A DNA stretch of 64,000 bases from Rhizobium sp. BT03 (GTDB lineage Bacteria > Pseudomonadota > Alphaproteobacteria > Rhizobiales > Rhizobiaceae), in the NCBI RefSeq assembly GCF_030053155.1, contig NZ_CP125641.1, positions 1-64,000 of the forward strand. The letters run 5' to 3'. Position numbers and translations under genes: made by a program. The notes under the pieces are model-generated. The model saw nothing but the letters and a program-made list of their open reading frames with translations. It searched no databases and was not told the origin of the DNA. Numbering within the stretch: the first letter of the stretch is position 1; every line of letters begins with the position of its first letter. Shown here piece by piece: positions 34,542 to 44,325 of the stretch.

Positions 34542-35648
34542 ATGAAGATCCATGCCGCGGTGGCGCGTGCGCCGCATATGCCGTTTTCGCTGGAAAGCCT
34601 CGATCTGGAGGAGCCGCGCGAGGGGGAGATCCTGGTTCGTGTCGTGGCGACCGGGATCTGCCACACCGATATCGTCATGCGCGACCAGCACCTGCCGGTG
34701 CCGCAGCCGGTGGTGCTCGGCCATGAAGGTGCCGGAATCGTCGAGCGTGTCGGGCCGGGCGTGGCCAAGGTGGTCCCGGGCGATCACGTGGTCATGACCT
34801 TCAATTCCTGCGGTCATTGCCCGAGCTGCAATGACCACGAAGAGACCTATTGCCACGAATTCTTCCCGCGCAATTTCTTCGGGTCTCGAGCCGATGGTTC
34901 GAGCGGGCTCTCCTATAGAGGGGAGCGGGTGAACGGCAATATTTTCGGCCAGTCTTCCTTCGCCAGCCACGCGCTCTGCCATGAGCGCAATGTCGTGAAA
35001 GTGCCTGGAGATGCGGATCTGGCGCTGCTCGGGCCGCTCGCCTGCGGCATCCAGACCGGCGCCGGCGCGGTCATGAATGCGCTGAAGGTCGAACCGGGAA
35101 AAGTGCTCGCGGTGTTCGGCATGGGCTCCGTCGGTCTTGCCGCGGTGATGGCGGCGCGGGTTGTCGGCGCTTCCAGGATCATCGCCGTCGACGTCAACGA
35201 AACACGGCTGGCGCTTGCCGCCGAACTCGGCGCGACCGATATCGTCAACGGCAAGGCAAACGATGCCGTTGCCGCGATCATTGCGCTGACCGGCGCCGGC
35301 GTCGATTATGCGATCGATGCCTCCGGCGTGCCCGCCGTCATCGATCAATGCGTGCGGGTGCTGGCGCCGCGCGGCACCTGCGGCATCGTCGGCGCCTCGC
35401 CGCACGGCGCGACGCTGACGCTCGATCTCACCCATATTCTCTCCGGCGGGCGCCGGGTGCGCGGGATCGTCGAGGGCGATTCCAATCCCGACGTGCTGAT
35501 CCCTCTGCTGATCGACCTTCACCGGCAGGGCCGCTTCCCCTTCGACAGGCTCGTCACCTTCTATGATTTCGCAGATATCAACCGGGCGGTGGAGGATGCG
35601 GAAAAGGGCATCGTGCTGAAACCGATCGTGCGCCAGCCGGCCGCCTGA
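34542..35648 (+). CDS. Zinc-dependent aryl-alcohol dehydrogenase
   Basis: The 368-residue medium-chain dehydrogenase has the catalytic-zinc motif GICHTD and GHEGAGIVE, the structural-zinc region [15 protein letters not shown] and the NAD site GMGSVG. The overall style is that of aryl-/benzyl-alcohol dehydrogenases. The ATG at 34542 follows GGAGGA. In this operon it would interconvert coniferyl- or benzyl-type alcohols and aldehydes, next to the coniferyl-aldehyde dehydrogenase gene. Confidence 0.85.
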   Translation: MKIHAAVARAPHMPFSLESLDLEEPREGEILVRVVATGICHTDIVMRDQHLPVPQPVVLGHEGAGIVERVGPGVAKVVPGDHVVMTFNSCGHCPSCNDHEETYCHEFFPRNFFGSRADGSSGLSYRGERVNGNIFGQSSFASHALCHERNVVKVPGDADLALLGPLACGIQTGAGAVMNALKVEPGKVLAVFGMGSVGLAAVMAARVVGASRIIAVDVNETRLALAAELGATDIVNGKANDAVAAIIALTGAGVDYAIDASGVPAVIDQCVRVLAPRGTCGIVGASPHGATLTLDLTHILSGGRRVRGIVEGDSNPDVLIPLLIDLHRQGRFPFDRLVTFYDFADINRAVEDAEKGIVLKPIVRQPAA

Positions 35649-35669
35649 TACCGTTCAAGGGAGGAAACA

Positions 35670-37109
35670 ATGAACACCATCACCCCAATCGCCACCGATA
35701 CCAGCCCCGATGCGATGAAGGCGCTGCTTGCCCGGCAAAGGGCGTCCTTCCTGAAGGACGGGCCGCCTGATATCGAGATCCGTACCGATCGTATCGACCG
35801 TGTCATCGCCCTTCTCGTCGACCATAAGGATGCCATCGCCGCCGCACTGTCGGAGGATTTCGGCAGCCGCAGCGTCGAGGCAAGCCTGCTTCTCGATGTT
35901 TTCACCTGCGTCGGTTCGCTGAAATATGCCAAGGCCCATCTGGCCGAATGGCTGAAACCCGAGCGGCACGAGGCGCTGTTCCCGGATGCGGTCGCCGAGG
36001 TGGTCTATCAGCCGAAGGGAATTGTGGGCATCCTCAGCCCCTGGAATTTCCCCTATCAGCTCGCGCTCGCGCCGCTTGCCGGTATTCTGGCCGCCGGCAA
36101 CCGCGCCATGATCAAGCCGTCGGAAGTGACGCCGGCTTCGTCAGCGCTCATGGCGGAATTGATCACCCGCGCCTTCGACGAAACGGAAATCGCCGTCGTC
36201 CAGGGTGGGCCGGCCACCGGCACGGCTTTCACATCACTTGCCTTCGATCATCTGATCTTCACCGGCGGCACGGCGATCGCCCACCATGTCATGCGCGCGG
36301 CGGCGGAAAACCTGACGCCGCTCACGCTCGAACTCGGCGGCAAGTCGCCCGTCGTCATCGGCCGCTCGGCCGATCTGGCGGATGCCGCGCGCCGCGTCAT
36401 GACCGTCAAGACGTTGAATGCCGGCCAGATCTGCCTAGCGCCGGATCATGTCTATGTGCCGGAGGAAAGCATCGAAGCCTTTGCCGAGCACGCGGTGGCG
36501 GCGGTCGGCACGATGTATCCGACGCTGAAGGAAAATCCTGATTACACTTCGATCGTCAATGCCCGCCACCATGCCCGCGTCCAGGGCCTGATCGACGATG
36601 CGAGGGTAAAGGGCGCCCGTATCGTCGAGATCAATCCGGCGGCGGAGAATTTCTCGCAGCAATCGGCCCACCGCATCCCCCCGACCCTCATTCTGGACAC
36701 GGCCGAGGATATGCGGGTGCTGCAGGAGGAAATCTTCGGGCCGGTGCTGCCGGTCATTCCCTACCGCGATATCGCCGAGGTCGTCGACCGCATCAATGCC
36801 AAGCCGCGCCCGCTCGCCCTTTATTATTTCAGCCAGGATGGCGAAGAGGAGCGCCGGGTTCTCGACAATACGACCTCCGGCGGGGTGACGGTCAACGACT
36901 GCATGAGCCACGTCACGGCCGAAGGTCTGCCTTTCGGCGGCGTCGGCCATTCCGGCATGGGCGCCTATCACGGCAAGTTCGGCTTCCTCACCTTCTCGCA
37001 TCCCCGCGCCGTCTACCACCAGAGCAGGATGGTGGAGGCGGAATATATGATGCGGCCGCCCTTCGGCGAGGCGATGCGCGGCTTTCTGGCCGGGGCGATT
37101 TGCAAGTAA
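35670..37109 (+). CDS. calB: Coniferyl-aldehyde dehydrogenase
   Basis: The 479-residue aldehyde dehydrogenase belongs to the short-N-terminus branch that includes CalB: LLARQRASFLKDG at the start, SPWNFPYQLALAPL, ELGGKSP, the catalytic Cys in NAGQICLAPDHVY, and PFGGVGHSGMGAYHG. It oxidises coniferyl aldehyde to ferulate, which the ligase at 32033 can activate. It is the last gene of the operon and is followed by a GC-rich terminator. Confidence 0.85.
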   Translation: MNTITPIATDTSPDAMKALLARQRASFLKDGPPDIEIRTDRIDRVIALLVDHKDAIAAALSEDFGSRSVEASLLLDVFTCVGSLKYAKAHLAEWLKPERHEALFPDAVAEVVYQPKGIVGILSPWNFPYQLALAPLAGILAAGNRAMIKPSEVTPASSALMAELITRAFDETEIAVVQGGPATGTAFTSLAFDHLIFTGGTAIAHHVMRAAAENLTPLTLELGGKSPVVIGRSADLADAARRVMTVKTLNAGQICLAPDHVYVPEESIEAFAEHAVAAVGTMYPTLKENPDYTSIVNARHHARVQGLIDDARVKGARIVEINPAAENFSQQSAHRIPPTLILDTAEDMRVLQEEIFGPVLPVIPYRDIAEVVDRINAKPRPLALYYFSQDGEEERRVLDNTTSGGVTVNDCMSHVTAEGLPFGGVGHSGMGAYHGKFGFLTFSHPRAVYHQSRMVEAEYMMRPPFGEAMRGFLAGAICK

Positions 37110-37119
37110 CGGCGGACGT

Positions 37120-37148
37120 GCCCGGCGGCTACGCCGGGCCCCTTTATT
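37120..37148 (+). terminator. Rho-independent-like terminator after calB
   Basis: GCCCGGCG pairs with CGCCGGGC around a 4-nt loop (37120-37139) and is followed by CCCTTTATT, 11 nt after the calB stop. It ends the hydroxycinnamate operon. Confidence 0.7.
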
Positions 37149-37415
37149 CGACAGCGGGGCGCCGCGAATTTCGGATGGCCCCGCAGCGGACCACGCTGCA
37201 ACTATCGGCATCTCAGCGGCTTTTGATCGCGCAATAATAGTCCGATCGCGCAGGCCTATCCGAATAACGCAATATTGCGCCATCGCGGGGCATGTCCAGG
37301 CGAAGAGGAGGGCGATTGTTAAGCATGCCTTATAACAGGCGTGCCAGCCTTGCCTGGTCGATATTCCATGCCGCCCCATGAGATCGGTTTAACCAAGCTC
37401 AAACCAGTTTCGGCT

Positions 37416-39347
37416 ATGATGAGTTCGTTACATGTATTGGAAGGTGGATCCAGCGCGGTGAATGGCAATTGGACGCAATTCGGTGGCAACCTTTCTTTCG
37501 TGTGCCTGGCCATTTCGCTCTGGGCGCTTTTTTCGATTCAGTTTCAGCGCCGATCCTTCCGGCAGGAAAAAATCGCCTTCGGAATCATAGCGGGCGGCGC
37601 CTCCGTCGGATCCATATTGCTGGCCATTGAATTCCACCCCGGCATCTATATCGACCTGCGTTTTTCGCCGCTTGCATTGGCCGGCATGTTCGGGGGGCCG
37701 ATCGCCGCGGCCTTTGCCGCATTGCTGGCGATCGCCTTTCGTTTTGCCGTCGGCGGCGCGGCGATGGTCGACGGGATCATCACCATGGCCCTCGCGACCG
37801 GCATTGGTCTGGCCGGTCATTTCTGGACCCGCAAAAGATCTCCGGAGCTCATGGACGTTGCGCTGCTCAGCCTCGCGCTTGGCGTCGTGCTGGTCCTGTC
37901 GATGGCTTTGCTTCCCACCCTGGTGAATGCGCATGTGCTCGCCGGCGTCGGTTTTCCCCTGACCGCATTGAATTGCCTGGCGACCGTTCTGGGTGGTTTC
38001 GTTCTGCTGAAGACCCAGCAATGGGAGCTGGAGCGAAGCATATTGGTGACCGCATTTTCGCAGTCGCCCGATTATCTCTATGTGAAGGACCGGAACAGCC
38101 GGTTCATCACCGTCAATGAAAACATGACCCGCCTCTTCCGTTTCAGGACGACGGCGGAGATGACCGGATTGTCGGATTTCAATCTGATGTCGCGGCCGCT
38201 CGCCGAGGAACTCTATTATCTCGAGCAGCAGGTCATAGACACCGGGGTGCCGCTGATCGATTCCACCGAATATATCGAAGGCAGATTCCTGCTCGCCTCC
38301 AAAGTGCCGCTGCGGGACAAGCAGGGGCGGGTGATCGGCCTTGCCGGCGTAACGCGCGATGTGACGGAACGCACCGCCCTGGAGCGGGAATTGCGCGAAA
38401 GCAAGAACCTGCTGTCGCATGCGATGGCCGGCATGTCCGATGGCATCGCCATGTACGACGGCAAGGGTTTTCTCATCTTCTGCAACGATCAGTATCGTCA
38501 TGCCTTTCCGCTCTCCGGAGAGGCCCGCGTGGTCGGCGCCCATATCAGCGACATCCTGCGCCGCGTCGTCGAAACCGGCGAGCGGCCCGGTATCCCGGAA
38601 GGGGACGTGGAAGAGTGGATCAAGGCCGCCGCTGCTTCCCTGCACAGCAACAAGGACGAAGAGGTTCAACTTCATAACGGCGACTGGCGCAGCATCCGGA
38701 CAAGGCTTGCCGAAGACGGCACGGCGATGGCCGTCGTCTCCGACATCACCGCGACGAAGCAGGCGGAAATCGCGCTCAGATTGTCGGCTGAGCAGCTGAA
38801 AAGCCTTGCCGAGACCGATGGCCTCACCGGCATGGTCAACCGCCGCGCCTTCGACGAGGCTTTCGCCCGCGAGACCGCGGGCAGCGCCCGGAAAAATACG
38901 CCGTTCAGCCTGCTGATGGTCGATATCGACCGCTTCAAGGCCTATAACGATACCTATGGTCATCCCGCCGGCGACCAATGCCTGCGGGTCGTCAGCAAGT
39001 GTCTGCGCCAATCCGTAAGCCGGCCGGCGGATATCGTTGCGCGCTACGGCGGCGAGGAGTTCGTGGTGTTCCTCCCCGACACCAGCGCCAAAGGGGCAAT
39101 GATCGTCGCCGAGCAATTCGCGCGGCGCCTGGCCAAGGAGAATATCGCGCATTCCGGCAGCGAATTCGCCCGGGTGACGGCGAGCATCGGCGTATCCTGC
39201 GCCACGGGCGCCGTCCTGCGGACCAACCCGAACCGCCTGCTGACCGAGGCCGACGCGGCGCTCTATGACGCCAAGACACAAGGCCGCAATCGCATTCTGG
39301 CTCATTCGCCCAACGGGGAACGGCCTGCCATGAAAGAAGCCGGTTAA
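37416..39347 (+). CDS. Membrane diguanylate cyclase (5TM-PAS-PAS-GGDEF)
   Basis: From ATG 37416 the protein has 643 residues; GTG 37341 and ATG 37368 are also possible starts because none has a good ribosome site. It has five to six membrane segments of the 5TMR-LYT type at residues about 20-200, two PAS domains (about 215-330 and 335-450) and a GGDEF domain. The active site reads YGGEEF and the upstream RPAD gives an intact product-inhibition site (RxxD five residues before). It should make cyclic di-GMP under control of a small ligand or redox signal. It stands alone between two catabolic regions. Confidence 0.85.
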   Translation: MMSSLHVLEGGSSAVNGNWTQFGGNLSFVCLAISLWALFSIQFQRRSFRQEKIAFGIIAGGASVGSILLAIEFHPGIYIDLRFSPLALAGMFGGPIAAAFAALLAIAFRFAVGGAAMVDGIITMALATGIGLAGHFWTRKRSPELMDVALLSLALGVVLVLSMALLPTLVNAHVLAGVGFPLTALNCLATVLGGFVLLKTQQWELERSILVTAFSQSPDYLYVKDRNSRFITVNENMTRLFRFRTTAEMTGLSDFNLMSRPLAEELYYLEQQVIDTGVPLIDSTEYIEGRFLLASKVPLRDKQGRVIGLAGVTRDVTERTALERELRESKNLLSHAMAGMSDGIAMYDGKGFLIFCNDQYRHAFPLSGEARVVGAHISDILRRVVETGERPGIPEGDVEEWIKAAAASLHSNKDEEVQLHNGDWRSIRTRLAEDGTAMAVVSDITATKQAEIALRLSAEQLKSLAETDGLTGMVNRRAFDEAFARETAGSARKNTPFSLLMVDIDRFKAYNDTYGHPAGDQCLRVVSKCLRQSVSRPADIVARYGGEEFVVFLPDTSAKGAMIVAEQFARRLAKENIAHSGSEFARVTASIGVSCATGAVLRTNPNRLLTEADAALYDAKTQGRNRILAHSPNGERPAMKEAG

Positions 39348-39433
39348 ATCGAACTCCTGCTTCGATAGGTTTTTTCTATCAAACCATCGCGCCTGCGGCC
39401 TTGATGTTTTCCGCGCTTCGACAATAAGGGCGC

Positions 39434-41731
39434 ATGGACAAAAAATTCATTGGTAAGAAATCGGCGGCCGCCGGCGGCTGGGGCGCTTTGAAGAGCTGTG
39501 GCAAGCAATTGCTGCAAAGCGGCATGCCCCTCTCGGGCGCGCGCACCATGCTGAAGGCAAACCAGCCGGACGGTTTCGATTGCCCGGGCTGTGCCTGGGG
39601 CGATCCGGAACACGGATCGTCGTTCGAATTCTGTGAGAACGGCGTGAAGGCTGTCGCCTGGGAGGCGACGGAGAAGCGGGCAACGCCCGCCTTCTTCGCC
39701 GAGAATACGGTGTCTGAGCTTCGCCGGCTGACGGATTATGAACTCGAACTCAACGGCCGCCTGACACATCCGATGCGTTACGACGCGGCGAGCGATCGCT
39801 ATCTGCCGGTTTCGTGGGAGGATGCCTTTTCCGAGATCGGCGGCATCCTGAAGGGCCTCGATACCCCCAACCGGGCGGAATTCTACACGTCGGGCCGAGC
39901 CAGCAACGAAGCCGCCTTCCTCTACCAGCTGTTCGTGCGCGTCTACGGCACCAATAATTTTCCCGATTGCTCCAACATGTGCCATGAAGCGAGCGGCATC
40001 GCCATGCGCCAGGCCGTTGGTGTCGGCAAGGGCACGGTGCTTCTGGAGGATTTCGAAGAGGCCGACGCGATCTTCGTGATCGGGCAGAACCCGGGCACCA
40101 ACCATCCGAGAATGCTCGGCGACCTGCGCCGCGCTGCGATCCGCGGCGCGCGCGTCGTCGTCTTCAATCCGATCCGCGAGCGCGGCCTGGAGCGCTTCTC
40201 CGATCCGCAGGACAAGATCGAGATGCTGCGCGGCGGGTCGACCGATATCGCCAGCCTTTATCTGCAGCCGCAACTCGGCGGCGACATGGCCGCGGTGCGG
40301 GGCATGGCCAAGGCCGTGCTGGCCGCGGAGGACAGAGCGGTCGCCGCCGGTCTGCCCTCCGTTCTCGATCATGCATTTCTCACCGAACATTGCGCGGATT
40401 TTCAGGCGTATCGGGCAGCGGTCGAGGCCACAGGCTGGGCTGAGATCGAGGACCAGTCGGGACTGAGCCGGCAAGAGATCGAACGGGCGGCGGATGTTTA
40501 TATCACCGCCGAACGCGTCATCTGCACCTGGGCGATGGGCGTCACCCAGCATCTGCATTCGGTCGCGACGATCCGCGAGATCGCCAATTTCATGTTCCTG
40601 CGCGGCAATATCGGCAAATCCGGCGCCGGCCTTTGCCCGGTGCGCGGCCATTCCAACGTGCAGGGCGACCGCACCGTCGGCATCAACGAAAAGCCGGCGG
40701 ACGATTTCCTCGATGCGCTGGAACAACACTTCCGCTTCGCCGTTCCGCGCGAGCATGGCCACAATGTTCTGGCGGCGATCGGCGCGATGCTCGACGGCTC
40801 GGCCGAGGCTTTTATCGGGCTCGGCGGCAATTTCGCCCGCGCCACACCCGACAGCGCCCTTGTCGAAAAGGCGCTTCGGCAGCTGAAACTGACAGTGAAC
40901 ATCGCGACCAAACCCAACCATTCGCATCTCATGCCCGGCGAGGCGGCCTTCATCCTGCCCTGCCTCGGACGCACCGAGATGGACCTGAACGAAGCCGGCA
41001 ATTCCCAGCTCGTCAGCGTCGAGGATTCGATGAGCATGGTGCATGGATCCGCCGGCATCAATCGCCCGGCCTCGCCGCATCTTCTTTCGGAAGTCGCCAT
41101 CATTGCCGGCATTGCGGAAGCGACGGTCGGTTCGACGGTGGTCGATTGGGCGGAACTCGCCGACGACTACGACCTCATCCGCGATCATATCGAGGCGACC
41201 ATTCCGGACTTCGAAAACTACAATGCGCGTCTGCGCAAGCCGCGCGGTTTCCACCTGCGCAATGCGGCAAGCCATCGGGAGTGGCATACGCCGGCGGGCA
41301 AGGCGTCATTCTCGTCCGAGGCGCTTCCTGACGAGACGGTGCATCAGCGTGCGCGAAAGGCCGAGGGAGGTCGCTTCGCCCTGCAGACATTCCGATCGCA
41401 CGATCAATACAATACCACGGTCTATGGTCTCGATGACCGATATCGCGGCGTCTACGGAGAGCGGCAGGTCATTTTCATTCATCCCGACGATCTGAAGGCG
41501 ATGAATGCCGAGGCCGGCGACCGCATCGACGTGGTCGGCGAGCATGATGACGGTATCGAGCGCATCGCCGGGGATTTCCGTCTGGTGCCCTATGACATTC
41601 CGAGGGGCAGCATCGCCGGCTATTATCCCGAGCTGAACGTGCTGGTGCCGCTCGGCAGCGCCGGCAAGGAAAGCGATACACCCACCTCGAAATCGATCAT
41701 GGTGTCGTTGCGCGGGCGAAGCGCCACGTGA
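39434..41731 (+). CDS. FdhF/YdeP-type molybdopterin oxidoreductase
   Basis: The 765-residue protein has the bis-MGD fold of formate-dehydrogenase-like enzymes: ASNEAAFLYQLFVRVYGTNNFPDCSNMCHEASG with a Cys-His at the Mo position, FVIGQNPGTNHPRML, and a C-terminal QYNTTVYGLDDRYRG domain. The N-terminal Cys pair (CPGCAWGDP) does not form a normal 4Fe-4S motif. Members such as YdeP are linked to acid resistance, and true formate oxidation is not shown for them. It is translationally coupled to the next small gene. Confidence 0.82.
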   Translation: MDKKFIGKKSAAAGGWGALKSCGKQLLQSGMPLSGARTMLKANQPDGFDCPGCAWGDPEHGSSFEFCENGVKAVAWEATEKRATPAFFAENTVSELRRLTDYELELNGRLTHPMRYDAASDRYLPVSWEDAFSEIGGILKGLDTPNRAEFYTSGRASNEAAFLYQLFVRVYGTNNFPDCSNMCHEASGIAMRQAVGVGKGTVLLEDFEEADAIFVIGQNPGTNHPRMLGDLRRAAIRGARVVVFNPIRERGLERFSDPQDKIEMLRGGSTDIASLYLQPQLGGDMAAVRGMAKAVLAAEDRAVAAGLPSVLDHAFLTEHCADFQAYRAAVEATGWAEIEDQSGLSRQEIERAADVYITAERVICTWAMGVTQHLHSVATIREIANFMFLRGNIGKSGAGLCPVRGHSNVQGDRTVGINEKPADDFLDALEQHFRFAVPREHGHNVLAAIGAMLDGSAEAFIGLGGNFARATPDSALVEKALRQLKLTVNIATKPNHSHLMPGEAAFILPCLGRTEMDLNEAGNSQLVSVEDSMSMVHGSAGINRPASPHLLSEVAIIAGIAEATVGSTVVDWAELADDYDLIRDHIEATIPDFENYNARLRKPRGFHLRNAASHREWHTPAGKASFSSEALPDETVHQRARKAEGGRFALQTFRSHDQYNTTVYGLDDRYRGVYGERQVIFIHPDDLKAMNAEAGDRIDVVGEHDDGIERIAGDFRLVPYDIPRGSIAGYYPELNVLVPLGSAGKESDTPTSKSIMVSLRGRSAT

Positions 41732-42012
41732 GCGAAGAGCCGCCCGAGCTCGATCGATTTCTCGCCCTCGTGGCTGCTGTGCAAGAGAGGGACAGCAGCC
41801 TGACGGCCATACAGGCGGCTCTCCTCGTTGCCGCCAAACTCGAAATTGCGCGTGACAGCCGCGCCTTTGCGCGCAAGCTCGGGATCGCCCACTCCCTCGT
41901 GCTGCGGGAAATCAACGCGCTGGCGGAGCGCGAAGGCATGCTTGAGATCGTCAAGCGGGATCAGAAGACGATGAGAGTGCACTACATATTGCCGCCGTCT
42001 TCTTCGCCGTAA
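41728..42012 (+). CDS. Small winged-helix-like partner of the molybdoenzyme
   Basis: The 94-residue protein starts at GTG 41728, overlapping the molybdoenzyme stop by 4 nt (GTGA). It has a helix-turn-helix-like pattern (AFARKLGIAHSLVLREINALAEREGMLEIVKRD). It is probably a regulator or assembly partner for the upstream enzyme, since the two genes are fused at the translation level. It ends 5 nt before the convergent AraC gene. Confidence 0.65.
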   Translation: MSEEPPELDRFLALVAAVQERDSSLTAIQAALLVAAKLEIARDSRAFARKLGIAHSLVLREINALAEREGMLEIVKRDQKTMRVHYILPPSSSP

Positions 42013-42017
42013 CCCTG

Positions 42018-43016
42018 CTATATAAGGCAGACGCGCTTCCTGGTGTCGGAAGGATATTCCCCATAGGTCGATTTATAGACCGCTGAAAACCTTCCGAAAT
42101 GGAAGAAGCCCCATTTGAGGCAGATCCCTTTCATGGTCTCCCTGCTCTCGGGATCGAGAAGGTCCTGCCGCGCCGAGCGCAAGCGGAGCGTCAGCAGATA
42201 GGCGGCGGGTGAAGTGCCTCTGAAGGCGCGAAAACCGGTTTCGAGCGCCCGGCTGGAGACGCCGGCGGCTTCGGCGACCTTCGGCATGGTGATCGGCTGA
42301 TCGATATTGGCCTGCATGAAATCGATCGCCTTGCGGACGTGCCGGGGAGCGATCAGGGCGGGCCCCTTGTCGAGGAAATGCGACAGCCGGTTCGGCACCA
42401 TGCGCACGACAAGATCGGCCAGCGCCTGGGTCATATGCGCCATGGCGATCGGTGATTGCAGCAAGGGGCCGTCGTCGCGCATGCCGATGGCAATCGTCTC
42501 CGTCAGGTTGCCGATCGTCCGGCCGACCGGCGTCGACAGATCCAGTTCCGGCAGCAGATCGAGAGAGCCGCTGAACGGTATTTCGAACGTCTGGCCGATC
42601 GTCTGGAGGATCACCGACCAGTTGATCAGCAATTCGTCGATGACGTTCGACTGGCCGTGCATGATGACGCTGTCCGGTTCGAAATTATTATAGAGAAGCA
42701 ATTTTCCTTGCCCCGCCTCGGCGACGCGGGATCCATACGTCACCCCCATGCCGCCGCTGCGCGGCACGACAACCGACAGATATTCCGCCGTATCGGCGGT
42801 CGGCTCGATGTTGAACTGAAACTCCGCCTCGTGATAGCCGGTGAGCAGGACAGCACTGTCACTGGCGGAAAAATCCAGCCCCCAGTGAAATTCCTGGGCG
42901 CGGCCGACAGGCTCGGCATCGAATGCGCCGAAAGCACCCCCGAGCGTTTCGACCATGTTGTCGAAGGACGAACCGCGAAACCGGAACGAGAATGGCTGAG
43001 GACTATTTTCGGACAT
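42018..43016 (-). CDS. AraC-family regulator with AraC-binding-type N-terminus
   Basis: The 332-residue protein has an N-terminal sensor domain of the FeaR type (residues about 10-200; HGQSNVIDELLINWSVIL) and a C-terminal AraC double helix-turn-helix (about 225-325; ITMPKVAEAAGVSSRALETGFRAFRGTSPAAYL, FGRFSAVYKSTYGEYPSDT). Its target is unclear. The nearest leftward and rightward operons are the molybdoenzyme and the quaternary-amine importer. The 1.2 kb upstream of it has no gene. Confidence 0.82.
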   Translation of the reverse strand: MSENSPQPFSFRFRGSSFDNMVETLGGAFGAFDAEPVGRAQEFHWGLDFSASDSAVLLTGYHEAEFQFNIEPTADTAEYLSVVVPRSGGMGVTYGSRVAEAGQGKLLLYNNFEPDSVIMHGQSNVIDELLINWSVILQTIGQTFEIPFSGSLDLLPELDLSTPVGRTIGNLTETIAIGMRDDGPLLQSPIAMAHMTQALADLVVRMVPNRLSHFLDKGPALIAPRHVRKAIDFMQANIDQPITMPKVAEAAGVSSRALETGFRAFRGTSPAAYLLTLRLRSARQDLLDPESRETMKGICLKWGFFHFGRFSAVYKSTYGEYPSDTRKRVCLI

Positions 43017-44217
43017 GCTGTTCCCCCTGTTCAGTGTGGCGGCGATGACCTGCCCTTCTCAATTGTTCGCTCCCGTCGCGACGCGCGCTCCGGGCTGCCG
43101 GATTGATGTGCGTACCTCTTTCGGCCCTGCCGATAGTCATGATCATCATCTCCCCGCCAGTCAGTGCTTGCGGGCAGGATTAATGGGCGAAACTTGGCTA
43201 TATCCTAGCCGATCGAGGCCTGGAGCGCAGCAGGCAGCGGCGGAGCAGGTCGATCTCCGCGCGGTATCGGCAGTGGGATCAGCACTTTGCGCAAGCCGAT
43301 AAAGGCCGCCGAATTCGGGCGTTGCAGGCGTCAAAAAAACCGACCCATTGAATGCATTATCGACAGTCCCCATCCCATCGGTTTTCGCAACCTGAGGGCA
43401 GGAACTGGCAGAACTCGCAACAATAGGCAAGCGTTCGCGCCACCGGCGATCGGTGATGAAACGATTACGCAGAGGGGCAAATTTATGGGGTGTATCCGTG
43501 ATGCCACGAAAGGCTCAACACGGCGACCTTGCCGAGATGGGCATCGTCATCTGAAGATGTGGAGAATATCCCGATCCGGGATCGGCGCAGTCGCCTGCCG
43601 AAGGTTCATAGTGGACCGCTTATAGCCTTCGGCAGGCAGACAGGCATGCAGGCATACGCACGGGATGGGGTGCGTATGTACGGTCCCTTCCATCCTTTTT
43701 GGGGGTGATGGATGAACGGGTTTGGCTTGAGGACCGCAAACCATCATGGCCTTGGTCGAGAATCATCTTATTGCTCCGTGGCCATCGAGCAATTGCCGGC
43801 CTCCGATAAAGTCGGCCCCGGAGCTTTTCGCGACGCAGTCTGGACTAAGTTTGCGCAAAATGTATAGGAAAACGCTGGCAGGAGGCATGTTCACGCCGCA
43901 GCTTGCGCAAAGTGGATAGAGACTTGAATGTCTCGTTTGGCACGCAGGACGAGCTTGCTTACAACGCAGCGGGAGTGCTCCGGCGGCGTCACTGCTCCAC
44001 CCGCCCACCTTCATAGAAGGCATAGGGCGCCCGGCGCAGGGCCGCAGTCTCCGATCTCTATGACATCGATACGCTGCGAGCGCAATTCCCCACCCAGCCG
44101 GTGTTGTAATCGGGCAGTCCTCCGGACGCCATTTGACTTCAAGCGCCTTCACGGTCCGGCGGCGGCCGGCTCGGTGTCGCCAGCGAAACGGAAAGACGGC
44201 GGCATTGGAACGGAATG
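43017..44217. other. 1.2-kb stretch without a supported gene
   Basis: All open readings here are short, lack family resemblance and have poor codon character. What is visible: a 9-bp inverted repeat at 43653-43678, three copies of the 8-nt palindrome TTGCGCAA (43287, 43852, 43913), and CAGGCA repeated three times near 43632-43656. The leftward reading over 43763-44152 could be a decayed gene but I could not assign a family. The first 150 nt should contain the AraC promoter. Confidence 0.5.
43653..43678. repeat. Inverted repeat in the gene-free stretch
   Basis: Perfect 9-bp arms (CATACGCAC / GTGCGTATG) are separated by 8 nt, overlapping the end of a run of three CAGGCA units. It may be a protein-binding site or a hairpin; no gene starts or ends next to it. 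Confidence 0.4.
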
Positions 44218-44243
44218 ATTTTAGGCCCGGTCGGGCCTAAAAT
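44218..44243. terminator. Terminator of the quaternary-amine importer operon
   Basis: Perfect 11-bp arms (ATTTTAGGCCC / GGGCCTAAAAT) enclose a 4-nt loop. The stem begins with A/T pairs that supply a U-stretch on either strand. It lies 82 nt past the stop of the leftward ATPase gene. Confidence 0.75.
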
Positions 44244-44325
44244 CTGAATCCTGTTCTAAATTAAGGTTAGAGTATGATGTCATAAGAAAACCGCTTACAC
44301 TTTTCGGCATCATGCTCCAGGAGCT

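Noticed and set aside
39360..39385. Small hairpin GATAG/CTATC with a T-run after the GGDEF gene
   Set aside because: The stem is only 5 bp; the T-run is in the loop, so it is not a convincing terminator.
39434..41731. Calling the molybdoenzyme the formate dehydrogenase that ends formaldehyde oxidation
   Set aside because: It is of the FdhF/YdeP type without a normal 4Fe-4S motif and lies 8 kb from the formaldehyde genes in another operon.
43763..44152. Leftward open reading of 129 codons
   Set aside because: No recognisable domain and no ribosome site; it may be a decayed gene, so I describe it only within the gap.
43928..44218. Open reading of 96 codons in the gene-free stretch
   Set aside because: Very Arg/Pro/Ser-rich with no family resemblance, as expected from chance frames in GC-rich DNA.
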